The position numbers and the translations under genes are program-made. From JAUIIK01 sp963709995 (GTDB lineage Bacteria; Chloroflexota; Chloroflexia; Thermomicrobiales; CFX8), in the NCBI GenBank assembly GCA_963709995.1, contig CAVPYN010000010.1, positions 62,001-126,000 on the forward strand: a DNA stretch of 64,000 nucleotides, read 5' to 3'. Of the stretch, positions 54,592-64,000 are shown piece by piece; within the stretch, counting starts at the first letter, position 1; every line of letters begins with the position of its first letter. Below the pieces are notes generated by a model. The model saw only the letters and a program-made list of their open reading frames with translations, was not told where the DNA came from and searched no databases.

Positions 54592-55356
54592 GTGCATATC
54601 GTTCGATACCGTGATGGCGACCAGATCCGGGTGGGCGTTCTGGAGGGCGACAGAGTCCGAGAAACCCGCGGCGCAATGTTCAATCAACTTTCCGTTGGCC
54701 CAGAAATCGGCTCGCTGGACAGTGTTGAACTGGTGGCGCCGGTCGACCCCGGGAAGTTGATCGCTATCGGGCTCAACTACAAAGATCACATCGAACAAGA
54801 CACAAGTCACGCATTGCCCGAAGATCCCGTCATCTTCCTGAAGCCGACGTCGGCGATCGTTGGTCCGAATGAACCCATCGTGCTGCCCGCCGGTCCTGAA
54901 CGCGTAGACGCGGAAGCCGAGCTCTGTATTGTCATCGGCAAGCAGTGCCGGCACGTCAAGGCTGCCGATGCCAGCGACGTGATCTTCGGGTACTGCTGCG
55001 GCAACGACGTCAGCGCTCGCGACTACCAGCAGAAGGATGGCCAGTGGGTGAGGGCAAAAGGTTTTGACACCTTCGCCCCGCTCGGCCCGGCCATCGTGAC
55101 CGATGTTGATCCGTCAGACCTGGCGATTACGTCGAGCGTGAACGGCGAGCAGTTTCAGCGTTCGTCCACGAAGCAGCTTCTTTTCGACGTCCCGTTCCTG
55201 ATCGAGTTCATTAGTGGGGTGATGACCCTGAATCCGGGCGACGTGATTATGACCGGCACCCCGGCGGGTCCACCGAAACTCCAGGACGGCGACATCTGCG
55301 AGATTGAAATCGCGGGGCTCGGCGTCCTGCGCAACCCGGTCCAAGCCGGAAGCTAG
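54592..55356 (+). CDS. Fumarylacetoacetate hydrolase family protein
   Basis: A 254-residue FAH-fold enzyme. LIAIGLNYKDHIEQD, PVIFLKPTSAIVGPNEPI, DAEAELCIVIGKQCRHV (metal-binding E-x-E), FGYCCGNDVSARDYQQKDGQWVRAKGFDTFAPLGP and LNPGDVIMTGTPAGPP are all in order. Family members are 2-hydroxyhepta-2,4-dienedioate isomerases, acylpyruvases or oxaloacetate decarboxylases; substrate undecided. GTG 54592 follows GGAGGG. Confidence 0.92.
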   Translation: MHIVRYRDGDQIRVGVLEGDRVRETRGAMFNQLSVGPEIGSLDSVELVAPVDPGKLIAIGLNYKDHIEQDTSHALPEDPVIFLKPTSAIVGPNEPIVLPAGPERVDAEAELCIVIGKQCRHVKAADASDVIFGYCCGNDVSARDYQQKDGQWVRAKGFDTFAPLGPAIVTDVDPSDLAITSSVNGEQFQRSSTKQLLFDVPFLIEFISGVMTLNPGDVIMTGTPAGPPKLQDGDICEIEIAGLGVLRNPVQAGS

Positions 55357-55365
55357 AGCCTGCCG

Positions 55366-56322
55366 ATGTCCCGATCTTTGCGCGCCATACTGTTGCTGTC
55401 GCTCGTCATCGCCGGACTCTTCGCCGGCCAGATCGGCAGCGCCCGGCAGGGCCAGCCCGACCCTCCCTACATCAACGCCGGCAGGTTCGTCATCCTCTCG
55501 GACTTCAACGAAGTGCTCTATGAACAGGGCGCTCATGACAGGATCGCGCCAGCATCACTGACGAAGATGACGACAGCAATCGTCGCCGTCCGCACCGTTA
55601 GCCTCGATACCGTCGTCACCATCGAGGAGAGCGATCTCGTTGGCGAGGCAACGATGGGCCTCGTGGCCGGGGACCAGATGACGATTGGCGATCTGCTCTA
55701 CGGGCTGTTGCTTCCCTCGGGCAACGACGCCGCGATGGCGATCGCTCGTGGTGTCGGGATTGAGCTAGGCGCGACAAGCAGCGACCAGGCGCGCCAGCTC
55801 TTTGTCGCCAAGATGAATGAGACCGCGGGACTGTTCCAGCTCCGGGACACTCACTACATGAACCCGCATGGACTTGATCAAGAGAACCATTTCTCAAGCG
55901 CCTACGACCTGGCGATTGTCCTCAGGGCGGCGCTAATCTACCCTCAGATCCGCGACCGGATGCAAACCTACTCCGTGCGCGTCGGTGGACGCTATGACCT
56001 CTACAACGGAAACCAGCTGCTAGCCGAGCGATCCGACTATCTCGGCGGCAAGACCGGCCTGACCGACAACTGCGGCTTCTGCCTTGCTGGCGCAGCTCGC
56101 AACGATCAGGGTCGCATGGTCATCGCGGTCGCGCTGAATGACGACTGGAGCTGGTACTGGGATGTCAGCCTGCTGCTCGATTACGGTTTCGAGCTCATGG
56201 AGTATCGCGGTATTCCCTCATGGGCTGACGCGACGCTCGTTGGCACCCAGCTAGGCCAGGTGCCGGAGACGTACAACCGCACCGCGGAAACCCCATCTAC
56301 CACCGGGCAGGGCGGTCCCTAA
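55366..56322 (+). CDS. D-alanyl-D-alanine carboxypeptidase (S11, PBP5-like)
   Basis: A 318-residue secreted serine carboxypeptidase. N-terminal signal LRAILLLSLVIAGLFAGQIGSA; active-site motifs S-x-x-K in APASLTKMTT, S-x-N in LPSGNDAAMAIA, and K-T-G in LGGKTGLTDNCGF. It trims peptidoglycan pentapeptides outside the membrane. There is no C-terminal amphipathic anchor as in PBP5; a short Thr/Gly-rich tail instead. Its ATG is 10 nt after the FAH stop. Confidence 0.93.
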   Translation: MSRSLRAILLLSLVIAGLFAGQIGSARQGQPDPPYINAGRFVILSDFNEVLYEQGAHDRIAPASLTKMTTAIVAVRTVSLDTVVTIEESDLVGEATMGLVAGDQMTIGDLLYGLLLPSGNDAAMAIARGVGIELGATSSDQARQLFVAKMNETAGLFQLRDTHYMNPHGLDQENHFSSAYDLAIVLRAALIYPQIRDRMQTYSVRVGGRYDLYNGNQLLAERSDYLGGKTGLTDNCGFCLAGAARNDQGRMVIAVALNDDWSWYWDVSLLLDYGFELMEYRGIPSWADATLVGTQLGQVPETYNRTAETPSTTGQGGP

Positions 56323-56413
56323 CCGCCGATCGCTCGCCAGATTCACTACCTCTATCCCAATCAAGCTATGATGCCTCCGATTTGGGAATCATCAAATGCA
56401 TGAGGGAGAGTAC

Positions 56414-59400
56414 ATGGATCCAAAGCTATTCCGGTCGCTGGCCTGGCGGAACATCGGACCGCACCGCGGTGGACGCGTCGTGGCGGTGGCCGGACACCCG
56501 ACTGAGAAGGGGACCTTCTACTTCGGGGCGTGGGCTGGCGGCGTCTGGAAGACGACGAACGCCGGTTCGCACTGGCAGAATATCACCGACGGCTATTTCG
56601 ACGACGTCGGCCATCGGCGCGATCGCTGTCTCGCAGTCCGATCCGAACGTCATCTACGTCGGCACTGGCGAGGCGACGATTCGCGGCAACGTCAGCCACG
56701 GCGATGGCGTCTACAAGTCGACGGATGGCGGCAAGAGCTGGGTCGAACGTTGGACTGACGCGACACCCGCCATATCGGCGATGTCATCATCCATCCCAAC
56801 GATCCCGATACCGTCTACGTCGCGGCACTCGGCCACGCCTGGGGCGACAAACGAAGAACGTGGCGTCTTTCGTTCGACGGATGGCGGCACGACCTGGGCA
56901 AAGATCCTCTACAAATCCGACCGCGCCGGCGCGGTCGATCTAGCGATCGATGCCAGCAACCCGCGCATTCTCTACGCCACGATCTTCCAGGTACAACGTC
57001 ACCCGCACACGCTGGTCAGAGTGCTGGCGAGGATAGCGGCCTCTGGCGCTCGACTTCGACGGTGGCGACACCTGGGAAGAGATCATCTCGCAAGCCTGGA
57101 ATGCAGCAGGAAGGCATGTACGGCAAGATCGGCGTCGCCGCTTCGCCCGCCAAACCGGGCCGAGTCTGGGCGATCGTCGAGCACGAGGATGGCGCGCTCT
57201 ACCGCTCGGACGACTACGGCGACACCTGGACGAACTGAGCGACAAGGCGGTCTGCGGCGGTCGTCCCTGGTACTACATGCACATCGTACGCCGACCCGAG
57301 CGACGCCGACACCCTCTGGATTCTCAACGGCTCATGCTGGAAGTCGATCGACGGCGGCAAGAGCTTCACCGAGCGTGCCAACGCCCCACGGCGACAACCA
57401 CGATCTCTGGATCGATCCCGAACGACTCGCAACCGGATGATCCAGGGCAATGATGGCGGCGCCTGCGTCACGTTCGATGGCGCGCGAAGACCTGGTCGAC
57501 GATTCTGAACCAACCAACGGCGCAGTTCTATCACGTCGCCACCGACCACCGGACGCCCTACAACGTCTACGGCTCACAGCAGGACAACTGGGCGATGATG
57601 CTGCCGAGCATCGGCTTCGAGGGCGCGATCACCTGGAAAGATTATGTCGAGCCAGGTGGCGGCGAGTCCGGCTACATCGCGATCAGACCGGAGGAGCCGT
57701 ACACCGTCTTCGGCGGCGGCATCGGCACCGGCGCGGGTGATGGTCGCTTGCTGGCCTGGAATCCGGAGCACCCGGCAGGCCCGCAACGTCACCGCCTGGC
57801 CGGAATCGGTCGGCTCCGGCGCGATCAACATGAAGTACCGCTTCCAGTGGACCTTCCCGATCGAAATGTCGCCGCACGATCCGAACGTCGTCTACGTCAC
57901 CTCCCAGTACGTCCACAAGACGACGAACGACGGGCAAAGCTGGGAGATCATCAGTCCGGACCTGACCCGCAACGACCCAGACAAGCTACAGGTCCTCCGG
58001 TGGCGCCGATCACTGACGACAACAGCGGCGCCGAGATGTACTGCACGATCTTCGCCTTCCGCGAATGCGTCCATGTTCCAGGCGTTATGATGGCGGGTAG
58101 CGACGATGGGCTGATTCACATTCTCGAGGGATGGTGGCGCAGGACGTGGAGAATGTCACCCCGCCAGATCTTCCCGAGTGGTCGCTGGTCAGCGTCATCG
58201 ACGTCTCGCCGCACGAGCGAGGGACCTGGTACGTCGCGACAACCGCCTACAAGCTAGACGACACCCGCCCTTATCTCTACAAGACGAACGACAACGGCGA
58301 GACCTGGACCAAGATCACGAATGGCATTCCGGACGGCGAGTTCACCCGCGTCATCCGCGAGGATCCCAACCGCCGGGGCCTGCTCTACGCCGGAACCGAA
58401 ACCGGCATCTGGATCTCGTTCGACGACGGCGAAAACTGGCAGCGATTTGACTGGGAACCGCTCGCCAGCGCTCACGAGACGCTTCCCGTGACGCCAATTC
58501 ACGATCTGGTCATCAAGGACAAGGACCTCCTGGTGGCGACGCACGGACGCTCCTTCTGGATCCTCGACGATCTCTCGCCGCTGCATCAGATCGCGGACGA
58601 AACCGCCGCCGAGTCGATGAAGCTCCTCAAACCGAGAGACACGATCCGCTTCAAGCACTACGGGCGCGCCTTCGGGATGACGCCGGACATCGTCAACTAC
58701 AAGATGACCGGCCCGGTCACCGTCGCCTACAAACCCACCCGCAACGCTATGGACAGCTTCGATGAGAAGTTCCTCGACGCCGGTGAGAACCCGCCGCAGG
58801 GCGCGATCATCCACTACTGGCTTGCGGACGAACCGGGGGAGGGCGAGGAAATCACGGTCACGATCAAGGAGGCGAGCGGGAACGTGGTCCGGACGTTCTC
58901 CAGCAGTGACAAGAAGCCGCCAAAGGCCCCGGCGCAAGCAGGCGCAAACCGGCTCGTCTGGGACTTCCGCTACGACCCGCCGGCACAGATAGAACGCGAT
59001 CGCGAGCCCGAGGGCATGGAAGCGATGATCGAGCAATGGTTCGGCCGGGTAATCCCGCCTGTCGCCGTACCGGGAACCTACAGCGTCACCCTGCGGCGTG
59101 GCGGTGACGAGCAGACCGTCGAGTTCGAGATTCTCCCTGATCCTCGTATTCCGGCAACCCAGGAAGACCTCGTTGCCCAATTTGAGCTGAAGCTCCAGAT
59201 CCGCGAGCGGATCAGCGAGCTCAACACCGCGGTCAACCGCATTCGCCGAGTGAAGAAGCAGGCTGGAACCTGGAAGGAGCGCGACGCCGAACAGTTTGGC
59301 GACGATGTCGCCACCCTCGTCGAAGGACTCGAGTCCATCGAGGACATGCTGGTGCAACTCGATCCGGAAGCGCTGAAACCGGGCCCGGCCCGCCTGAGTG

Positions 59401-59595
59401 GCCGTTTCGGGGCGCTTGCGGTCATGGTCGACGAAGCCGATGCCCGACCGACCGATCAGGATCGGCGAGGTCTACGACAAACTTGCCAACGACCTCCAAC
59501 TCGAACTGAACCGGCTCGACGACATGCTGGCGGAAGACGTCGCCGCATTCAACCGGCGCGTGCAGGAATCCGGAGTTGACCCGGTGGCGTCATAG
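56414..59595 (+). pseudogene. Second Asp-box beta-propeller gene, shattered by at least eight frameshifts
   Basis: Paralogue of the gene at 1-2793. ATG 56414 (after GGAGAG) starts MDPKLFRSLAWRNIGPHRGG. Family-like segments then hop between frames: shifts near 56597, 56735, 56755, 56850, 57025, several in 57060-57600, near 57775, 58000, 58130 and 59445. Several early ones are explained by one extra base inside C-G-A contexts. Asp-boxes (STDGGKSW, STDGGTTW, NDNGETW, FDDGENW) remain conserved. The stretch 58131-59440 is one intact frame of about 435 codons. The last frame ends in MLAEDVAAFNRRVQESGVDP. Conservation across lesions argues for recent or artefactual damage. Confidence 0.85.
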
Positions 59596-59626
59596 CCGCG
59601 AAGCAGTGAAGTCAGTACCCTTATAG

Positions 59627-59658
59627 GTGGGCTGGATGGTTTGTTCCATCCAGCCCAC
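59627..59658 (+). terminator. Terminator-like hairpin after the second propeller gene
   Basis: A perfect 13-bp stem GTGGGCTGGATGG/CCATCCAGCCCAC (59627-59639 and 59646-59658) with a TTTGTT loop, 31 nt after the stop at 59595. No U-tract follows. It overlaps TTG 59641, which argues against that codon as the antiporter start. Confidence 0.75.
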
Positions 59659-59703
59659 TCGAACGTCCGGCCCACAATCGGCTTCCTGATCGGATTCCTT
59701 TTC

Positions 59704-61677
59704 TTGAGTAGTGAAGAGATCACTGTCGGAATTGCGATGATCCTCGGATTGGGGATGATCGCTCAATGGTCGGCGCTCCGGCTCCAGATCCCGTCGATTC
59801 TGCTGCTGCTTGCAGCCGGTATTGTCGCCGGTCCAGTCCTCGGAGTTCTCGATCCCAACGAGATGTTTGGCAGTCTTCTCTTCCCACTTGTCTCGATCTC
59901 CGTTGCTCTGATTCTTTATGAGGGCGGACTCGATCTCAACATCCGCGAGCTCCGCGCGATCGGTCCAGCTCTGCTTCGGATCATCATCCTTGGATCGGCC
60001 GTCACCTGGATCATCACGACGCTTGCCGCCCGGTACATTCTGGGCCTGAATTACGAAGTGGCGATTCTTCTCGGAGCGATTCTGATCGTTTCCGGACCAA
60101 CCGTTGTGATCCCGATGCTTCTCCATATCCGCCCGGCGCGAAGGGTCAGTTCTCTTCTGAAATGGGAAGGGATCTTTATCGACCCTGTCGGCGCGATCCT
60201 GGCGGTGATCGTCGTCCAAGCAATCCTCAGCGGCGATCTGGGCGATGGCGGATTCCAATGGTCATCGGTAATCGGAGTCATAGAAACCTTCCTTATTGGC
60301 GGGATCATCGGCATCGCCGCGGGCTTCGCTGTTACCTATACACTCAAGAACTACTTGCTACCGGACCTCTATCAGAACATGCTCTCGCTCGCGGTCGTCG
60401 TAGGGATCTTTGCTGCCTCGAACATTGTCCGGGCAGAATCCGGACTCTTCGCCGTGACCTTGATGGGCCTTGTCCTTGCGAACCAGCCCTATGTTTCGAT
60501 GCGCAGGATCGTCGATTTCAAGGAGAATTTGCGGGTCGTCATCATCTCGGGACTCTTCATCATTCTCGCTGCGCGTCTCGAACCGGATGAAATCAGATCG
60601 GTGCTGAACTGGACGAGCCTGGCTTTCCTGCTTGTGCTGATCCTGATCGCCCGTCCAATCGCGACCCTACTTTCGACGGCAGGAAGCCCGCTGACATGGC
60701 GAGACCGCGCGTTCATCTCATGGATGGCCCCACGCGGTATCGTGGCCGCCGCGGTCGCGTCAATATTCGGCATCGAGCTTGCCGAGTCCAATATCGAAGA
60801 CGCCTCTTTGCTCACACCTTATGTCTTTCTGGTGATCATCGGGACCGTGCTGGTGTACGGGCTCAGCGCGCCCAGCCTTGCGAAACGGTTGGGCATCTCC
60901 AGCAGCGGACCTAGCGGTGTCCTCATCCTGGGCGCTCACCCGCTCGCCCAGGAACTGGGGCTCAACCTGATGGAAGAGGGATTCCCGGCACTCTTGATCG
61001 ATTCGAATCGAACGAACATCCAGGGCGCGCGGCTTGCAGGCCTGCGCACTCACTACGGCAATGTCCTCTCTGACGATACGATTGAGGATCTTGATCTGTC
61101 CGGTATTGGCACCTTCGTTGCGATGACGCCGAATGACGAAGTCAACGCCCTCGCCGTCGTCCGGATGAGCGGGATCTTCGATGAGCGTAACGTCTTCCAG
61201 GTCGCTCCGGACGATGTTGGGCGGGGGCCCGGCCTGCCGTCCAGCCCGGCGCGACACCTGCGCGGCAGAATCCTGGGCAGCCACGAGACCCCACTGCGCG
61301 AGATCAACCGGCGGCTTCGGGGAGGAGCGTCACTTAAGCGAACCGTGCTAACTGATCGATACACCTATGACGATTTTCGGGGCCAGTACAAATCGGCCTT
61401 GCCTCTCTTCGTAATCACCCGCAACCACGCCTTACGACCAATCAGCACCGACCAGAATCGGACGTTCGTGCCCGGCGACAAGCTGCTCAGCCTGGTAAAC
61501 GACGACAAGGTCGTCCGCACCGCCGTTCAGGTTTCACCAGACCGCGTGCTCACCACGGAAGAGATGGAGGCCGCGGGACTTATCTCTTCGTTTTGCGAGT
61601 GGCAGGCGGATGTGTCGTCGGGTCGAGCGCCACGCCGCCGGGAGTCCGCACGCGCATCGACCGTCGCCGAGGATTAG
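59704..61677 (+). CDS. CPA-family cation:proton antiporter with RCK-type regulatory domain
   Basis: About 657 residues. The N-terminal two thirds has roughly a dozen membrane helices with LRLQIPSILLLLAAGIVAGPVLG, LILYEGGLDL, LIVSGPTVVIPMLLH, EGIFIDPVGAI (the acidic D-P pair of CPA1/NhaP-type exchangers) and SWMAPRGIVAAAVASIFG. The C-terminal third is cytoplasmic: VLILGAHPLAQELGLNLMEEGFPALLIDSN is a Rossmann RCK_N-like dinucleotide site, followed by a TrkA_C-like part. Start chosen at TTG 59704 because the upstream frame runs through a terminator hairpin; ATG 59737 is possible. Likely K+ or Na+/H+ exchange. Confidence 0.88.
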   Translation: MSSEEITVGIAMILGLGMIAQWSALRLQIPSILLLLAAGIVAGPVLGVLDPNEMFGSLLFPLVSISVALILYEGGLDLNIRELRAIGPALLRIIILGSAVTWIITTLAARYILGLNYEVAILLGAILIVSGPTVVIPMLLHIRPARRVSSLLKWEGIFIDPVGAILAVIVVQAILSGDLGDGGFQWSSVIGVIETFLIGGIIGIAAGFAVTYTLKNYLLPDLYQNMLSLAVVVGIFAASNIVRAESGLFAVTLMGLVLANQPYVSMRRIVDFKENLRVVIISGLFIILAARLEPDEIRSVLNWTSLAFLLVLILIARPIATLLSTAGSPLTWRDRAFISWMAPRGIVAAAVASIFGIELAESNIEDASLLTPYVFLVIIGTVLVYGLSAPSLAKRLGISSSGPSGVLILGAHPLAQELGLNLMEEGFPALLIDSNRTNIQGARLAGLRTHYGNVLSDDTIEDLDLSGIGTFVAMTPNDEVNALAVVRMSGIFDERNVFQVAPDDVGRGPGLPSSPARHLRGRILGSHETPLREINRRLRGGASLKRTVLTDRYTYDDFRGQYKSALPLFVITRNHALRPISTDQNRTFVPGDKLLSLVNDDKVVRTAVQVSPDRVLTTEEMEAAGLISSFCEWQADVSSGRAPRRRESARASTVAED

Positions 61678-61680
61678 GAT

Positions 61681-62676
61681 ATGAATCTCAACAACCTCCC
61701 ACGGGTCCGGCTCGGAACGTTGCCCACGCCACTGCATCTACTACCAAACCTGACTCTCCATCTGGGCGGTCCGAGAATCTACATCAAACGCGACGATCTG
61801 ACTGGCCTGGCATTCGGTGGCAACAAGACCCGGATGCTCGAGTACTTGGTTGGCGACGCCATCGACCAGTCCGCGACGCATCTGATCACCGAGGGCGGCC
61901 CGCAGTCGAATCACGTTCGCCAGACACTCGCGGCGGCCAGGCTTTACAAGCTGGATGTCGTAATCGTGCAAAACCCGATCGACCCGGAACCTGTGGTCCA
62001 GGGCAACTTCCTGCTCGACCGGCTGCTCGATATTCGTTTCGAACAGGTTGAGTCTGAACATCAACGAGCGGCGAAGATGCGCGAAATCGCCAAGGATTTG
62101 GAGAGCCAGGGCGCGCGGCCGTACGTCATCCCTGGCGGTGGCTCGAACGAAATCGGAGCGCCCGGCTACGTCGCGGCGATGCTGGAGATCAATCGACAGA
62201 TCTGGGAACAGGGTGTCGATCCGCGTTCTCTTTACTTCGCATCCGGGGGCGGGGGCACCCAAGCGGGCATTGCGCTTGGAGCGGCGCTCTTCAACAGCCC
62301 ATTCCAGGTCGTCGGAATCGCGATTGAGGACGACGGCCAGACGATCGCCGGCCGTGCCTGGACGATCATCGAGCGAACAGCCGAGCGCCTCGGGACGGTC
62401 CTTCCACTCAGCCGGCAGGAACTGATCTGTCGCGACGGCTATGTTGGCCCCGGCTACGCAATTCCAACCGCGGAGTGTCTGGACGCGATCAAGCTACTCG
62501 CCACGACCGAGGGGATCTTCCTCGAGCCGATCTATACCGCGAAGGCCTTCGCCGGGATGATCGCGGCGATCGAACGCGGGGACTATTCTAGCGACGACGA
62601 GATCATCTTTCTTCACACTGGAGGCACGCCGGTGCTGTTCGCGCTGGTTGATCAACTGGAGCGAATTGTTAACTGA
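61681..62676 (+). CDS. D-cysteine desulfhydrase / ACC deaminase family PLP enzyme
   Basis: A 331-residue fold-type II PLP enzyme: IYIKRDDLTGLAFGGNKTRMLEYL contains the Schiff-base Lys (GGNKTR), THLITEGGPQSNHVRQTLAAA follows, YVIPGGGSNEIGAPGYV, YFASGGGGTQAGIALGA binds cofactor phosphate, and EPIYTAKAFAGMIAAIERG. This matches DcyD-type enzymes more than ACC deaminase, but the two are hard to separate. Starts 4 nt after the antiporter stop. Confidence 0.88.
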   Translation: MNLNNLPRVRLGTLPTPLHLLPNLTLHLGGPRIYIKRDDLTGLAFGGNKTRMLEYLVGDAIDQSATHLITEGGPQSNHVRQTLAAARLYKLDVVIVQNPIDPEPVVQGNFLLDRLLDIRFEQVESEHQRAAKMREIAKDLESQGARPYVIPGGGSNEIGAPGYVAAMLEINRQIWEQGVDPRSLYFASGGGGTQAGIALGAALFNSPFQVVGIAIEDDGQTIAGRAWTIIERTAERLGTVLPLSRQELICRDGYVGPGYAIPTAECLDAIKLLATTEGIFLEPIYTAKAFAGMIAAIERGDYSSDDEIIFLHTGGTPVLFALVDQLERIVN

Positions 62677-62760
62677 CCGGCCAGGACCCGGCACCGAACC
62701 ATTCACGCCAGTTCGTTCTAGACTCCTCTCAGCTAACGGAAGAGGGAGATAGACACCGCC

Positions 62761-64000
62761 ATGGGTCGAACGATTCGCGTAGGGATCGATATTGGGGGCA
62801 CCTTCACGGACTTCATCGCCGTGGACGACGAATCGCGTGAAATCTATACTGCGAAAATCCTGACAACGCCTTCCGATCCAACGGTCGCAGTGTTGCGCGG
62901 CATCGAGACCCTCCTCAACGCGCATGAAATCGACCCGGGCAGTGTCGGTTCCCTGATCCACGCGACAACCTTAATCACCAACACGCTGATCGAACGAAAG
63001 GGCGCGCGGGTAGCGCTCCTGACCACGAAAGGGTTCCCGGACCTGATCGAGATCGGGCGTGAGGTGCGCTACGACCTGTACGACATCTTCCTGAAGATGC
63101 CGCCGCCGCTGGTCCCGCGTGAACTGCGCTTCGAGATTCCCGAGCGCACACTCCATACGGGCGAGGTGCTAGTCAAGCCGGATGAACAGACTACTCTCAC
63201 GATTGCATCCAAACTCCGGGATCGCAAGGTTGAAAGCATAGCGATCTGCCTGCTTCACAGCTACGTCAACCCGGACAACGAACAGCGAGTCGCGAACCTG
63301 CTCCGAGATGCCGTGCCGGAAATCCCGGTCAGCTCCTCCGCCGAAGTTGCAGGCGAGATTCGCGAATATGAACGCTTCAGCACGACGGCCGCGAACGCCT
63401 ACGTCAAGCCCATCGCGTCGAGATATCTCGAAGATATGGGAGCCAAGCTAGCGGGCGCGGGCATCGACGCTCCGCTCCAAATCATGCTCTCGAATGGCGG
63501 CACGACGTCAACCGAGGAAGCTTCCAGGCTGCCAGTCCGGCTCATCGAATCAGGTCCGGCCGCAGGCGCGCTGATCGCCGCCCACTACGCCCGCCAACTG
63601 GGGGAGCCGCTCGTGCTGGCATTTGACATGGGCGGAACCACCGCCAAGCTCTGCGCAATCGATGACGGTAGTCCGGCAATTGGTAGCGGGCTCGAAGTCT
63701 CTCGCATCCATCGCTTCAAACGCGGCAGCGGTCTTCCGATCCGCGCTCCATCTGTCGAACTGATCGAGATCGGCGCTGGAGGCGGGTCAATCGCCCGCAT
63801 CGACGAACTGGGCCTGCTCAGCGTTGGTCCGGACAGCGCCGGAGCGGATCCCGGTCCGGCCTGCTATGGACTTGGAGGCAGTCTCCCAACCGTGACTGAC
63901 GCGGACCTCCTCCTCGGATATTTAAACCCCGACTACTTCCTCGGCGGCAAGATGCAACTCTTTCACCAGGCATCGCGGGCGGCGATCGACGATCATCTCG
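62761..64000 (+). CDS. Hydantoinase/oxoprolinase family protein (HyuA-type), 3' end outside window
   Basis: 413 codons are visible, all open. IRVGIDIGGTFTDFIAV is the first ATP-binding (actin-fold) motif, IHATTLITNTLIERKGARVALLTTKGFPD, REVRYDLYDIF, GEIREYERFSTTAANAYVKPI, MLSNGGTTSTEEA, ESGPAAGALIAAHYA, VLAFDMGGTTAKLC and ELIEIGAGGGSIARID are all characteristic. It would be the ATP-dependent alpha-type subunit; a HyuB gene is expected to the right. AGAGGGAGA lies ahead of ATG 62761. Confidence 0.93.
   Translation, partial: MGRTIRVGIDIGGTFTDFIAVDDESREIYTAKILTTPSDPTVAVLRGIETLLNAHEIDPGSVGSLIHATTLITNTLIERKGARVALLTTKGFPDLIEIGREVRYDLYDIFLKMPPPLVPRELRFEIPERTLHTGEVLVKPDEQTTLTIASKLRDRKVESIAICLLHSYVNPDNEQRVANLLRDAVPEIPVSSSAEVAGEIREYERFSTTAANAYVKPIASRYLEDMGAKLAGAGIDAPLQIMLSNGGTTSTEEASRLPVRLIESGPAAGALIAAHYARQLGEPLVLAFDMGGTTAKLCAIDDGSPAIGSGLEVSRIHRFKRGSGLPIRAPSVELIEIGAGGGSIARIDELGLLSVGPDSAGADPGPACYGLGGSLPTVTDADLLLGYLNPDYFLGGKMQLFHQASRAAIDDHL

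Noticed and set aside
58254..59357. 367-codon minus frame opposite the second propeller
   Set aside because: Same kind of antisense shadow; the plus-strand frame has Asp-boxes and aligns to the paralogue.
1..64000. CRISPR arrays, tRNA/rRNA genes, insertion sequences or prophage
   Set aside because: No regularly spaced repeats, tRNA-like folds with recognisable T-arm, transposase or phage genes were noticed on reading; a dedicated scan was not possible.

Overview
The window is GC-rich bacterial chromosome with no phage, insertion sequence, CRISPR array, rRNA or tRNA that I can recognise. Gene content points to the Chloroflexota, probably near Thermomicrobia/Sphaerobacter: Asp-box beta-propeller proteins, an EtfBA/EtfD-type electron route, Tat-exported proteins with a C-terminal module I associate with that phylum, a branched-chain 2-oxoacid dehydrogenase operon, an M29 aminopeptidase, F420-type LLM oxidoreductases and frequent GTG/TTG starts. 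The assignment is inference; no marker gene is present.

Layout. 1-2.8 kb: N-terminal part of a large Asp-box propeller protein (minus), leaving the window on the left. 3-12.3 kb: Uma2-type nuclease, acyl-CoA dehydrogenase, acyl-CoA ligase with an upstream AbrB/PIN toxin-antitoxin pair, then etfB, a DUF5946 gene, etfA, a membrane protein and an EtfD-like Fe-S/NarI protein. Together these read as a route from acyl-CoA oxidation to the quinone pool. 12.5-14.3 kb: two tandem AraC regulators. 14.2-18.3 kb: a thiamine operon (thiD-thiG-thiE-tenI-thiS-tenA, almost all 4-nt overlaps) behind a TPP riboswitch. 18.4-24 kb: VOC protein, aquaporin, DJ-1/PfpI protein, two amidohydrolases and a DUF1697 gene. 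24.2-26.5 kb: two Tat-exported proteins sharing a Cys/His domain, each behind a long non-coding leader bounded by the same 18-20 nt inverted repeat; this is the most unusual part. 26.7-31.6 kb: DapA-family aldolase, terminator, and a damaged ECF sigma / membrane propeller pair. 31.7-37.8 kb: receiver-like protein, UroD-family protein, MBL hydrolase, DinB protein, two membrane proteins, nadE and an orphan secretion-type ATPase. 38-43 kb: four-gene branched-chain 2-oxoacid dehydrogenase operon (E3, E1a, E1b, E2). 43-56 kb: assorted metabolic genes, including tandem LLM oxidoreductases, a PLP decarboxylase, a split TPP decarboxylase, BON protein, M29 peptidase, methyltransferases, FAH-family hydrolase and a D,D-carboxypeptidase. 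56.4-59.6 kb: a second Asp-box propeller gene, shattered by frameshifts. 59.7-64 kb: CPA antiporter with an RCK domain, D-cysteine desulfhydrase-like enzyme, and the start of a hydantoinase A gene.

A striking property is that about eleven genes of roughly seventy carry frameshifts or in-frame stops although the protein sequence on both sides of each lesion remains family-like. Either the sequence has local indel errors or decay is very recent. I annotate these genes across the lesions and say so each time.
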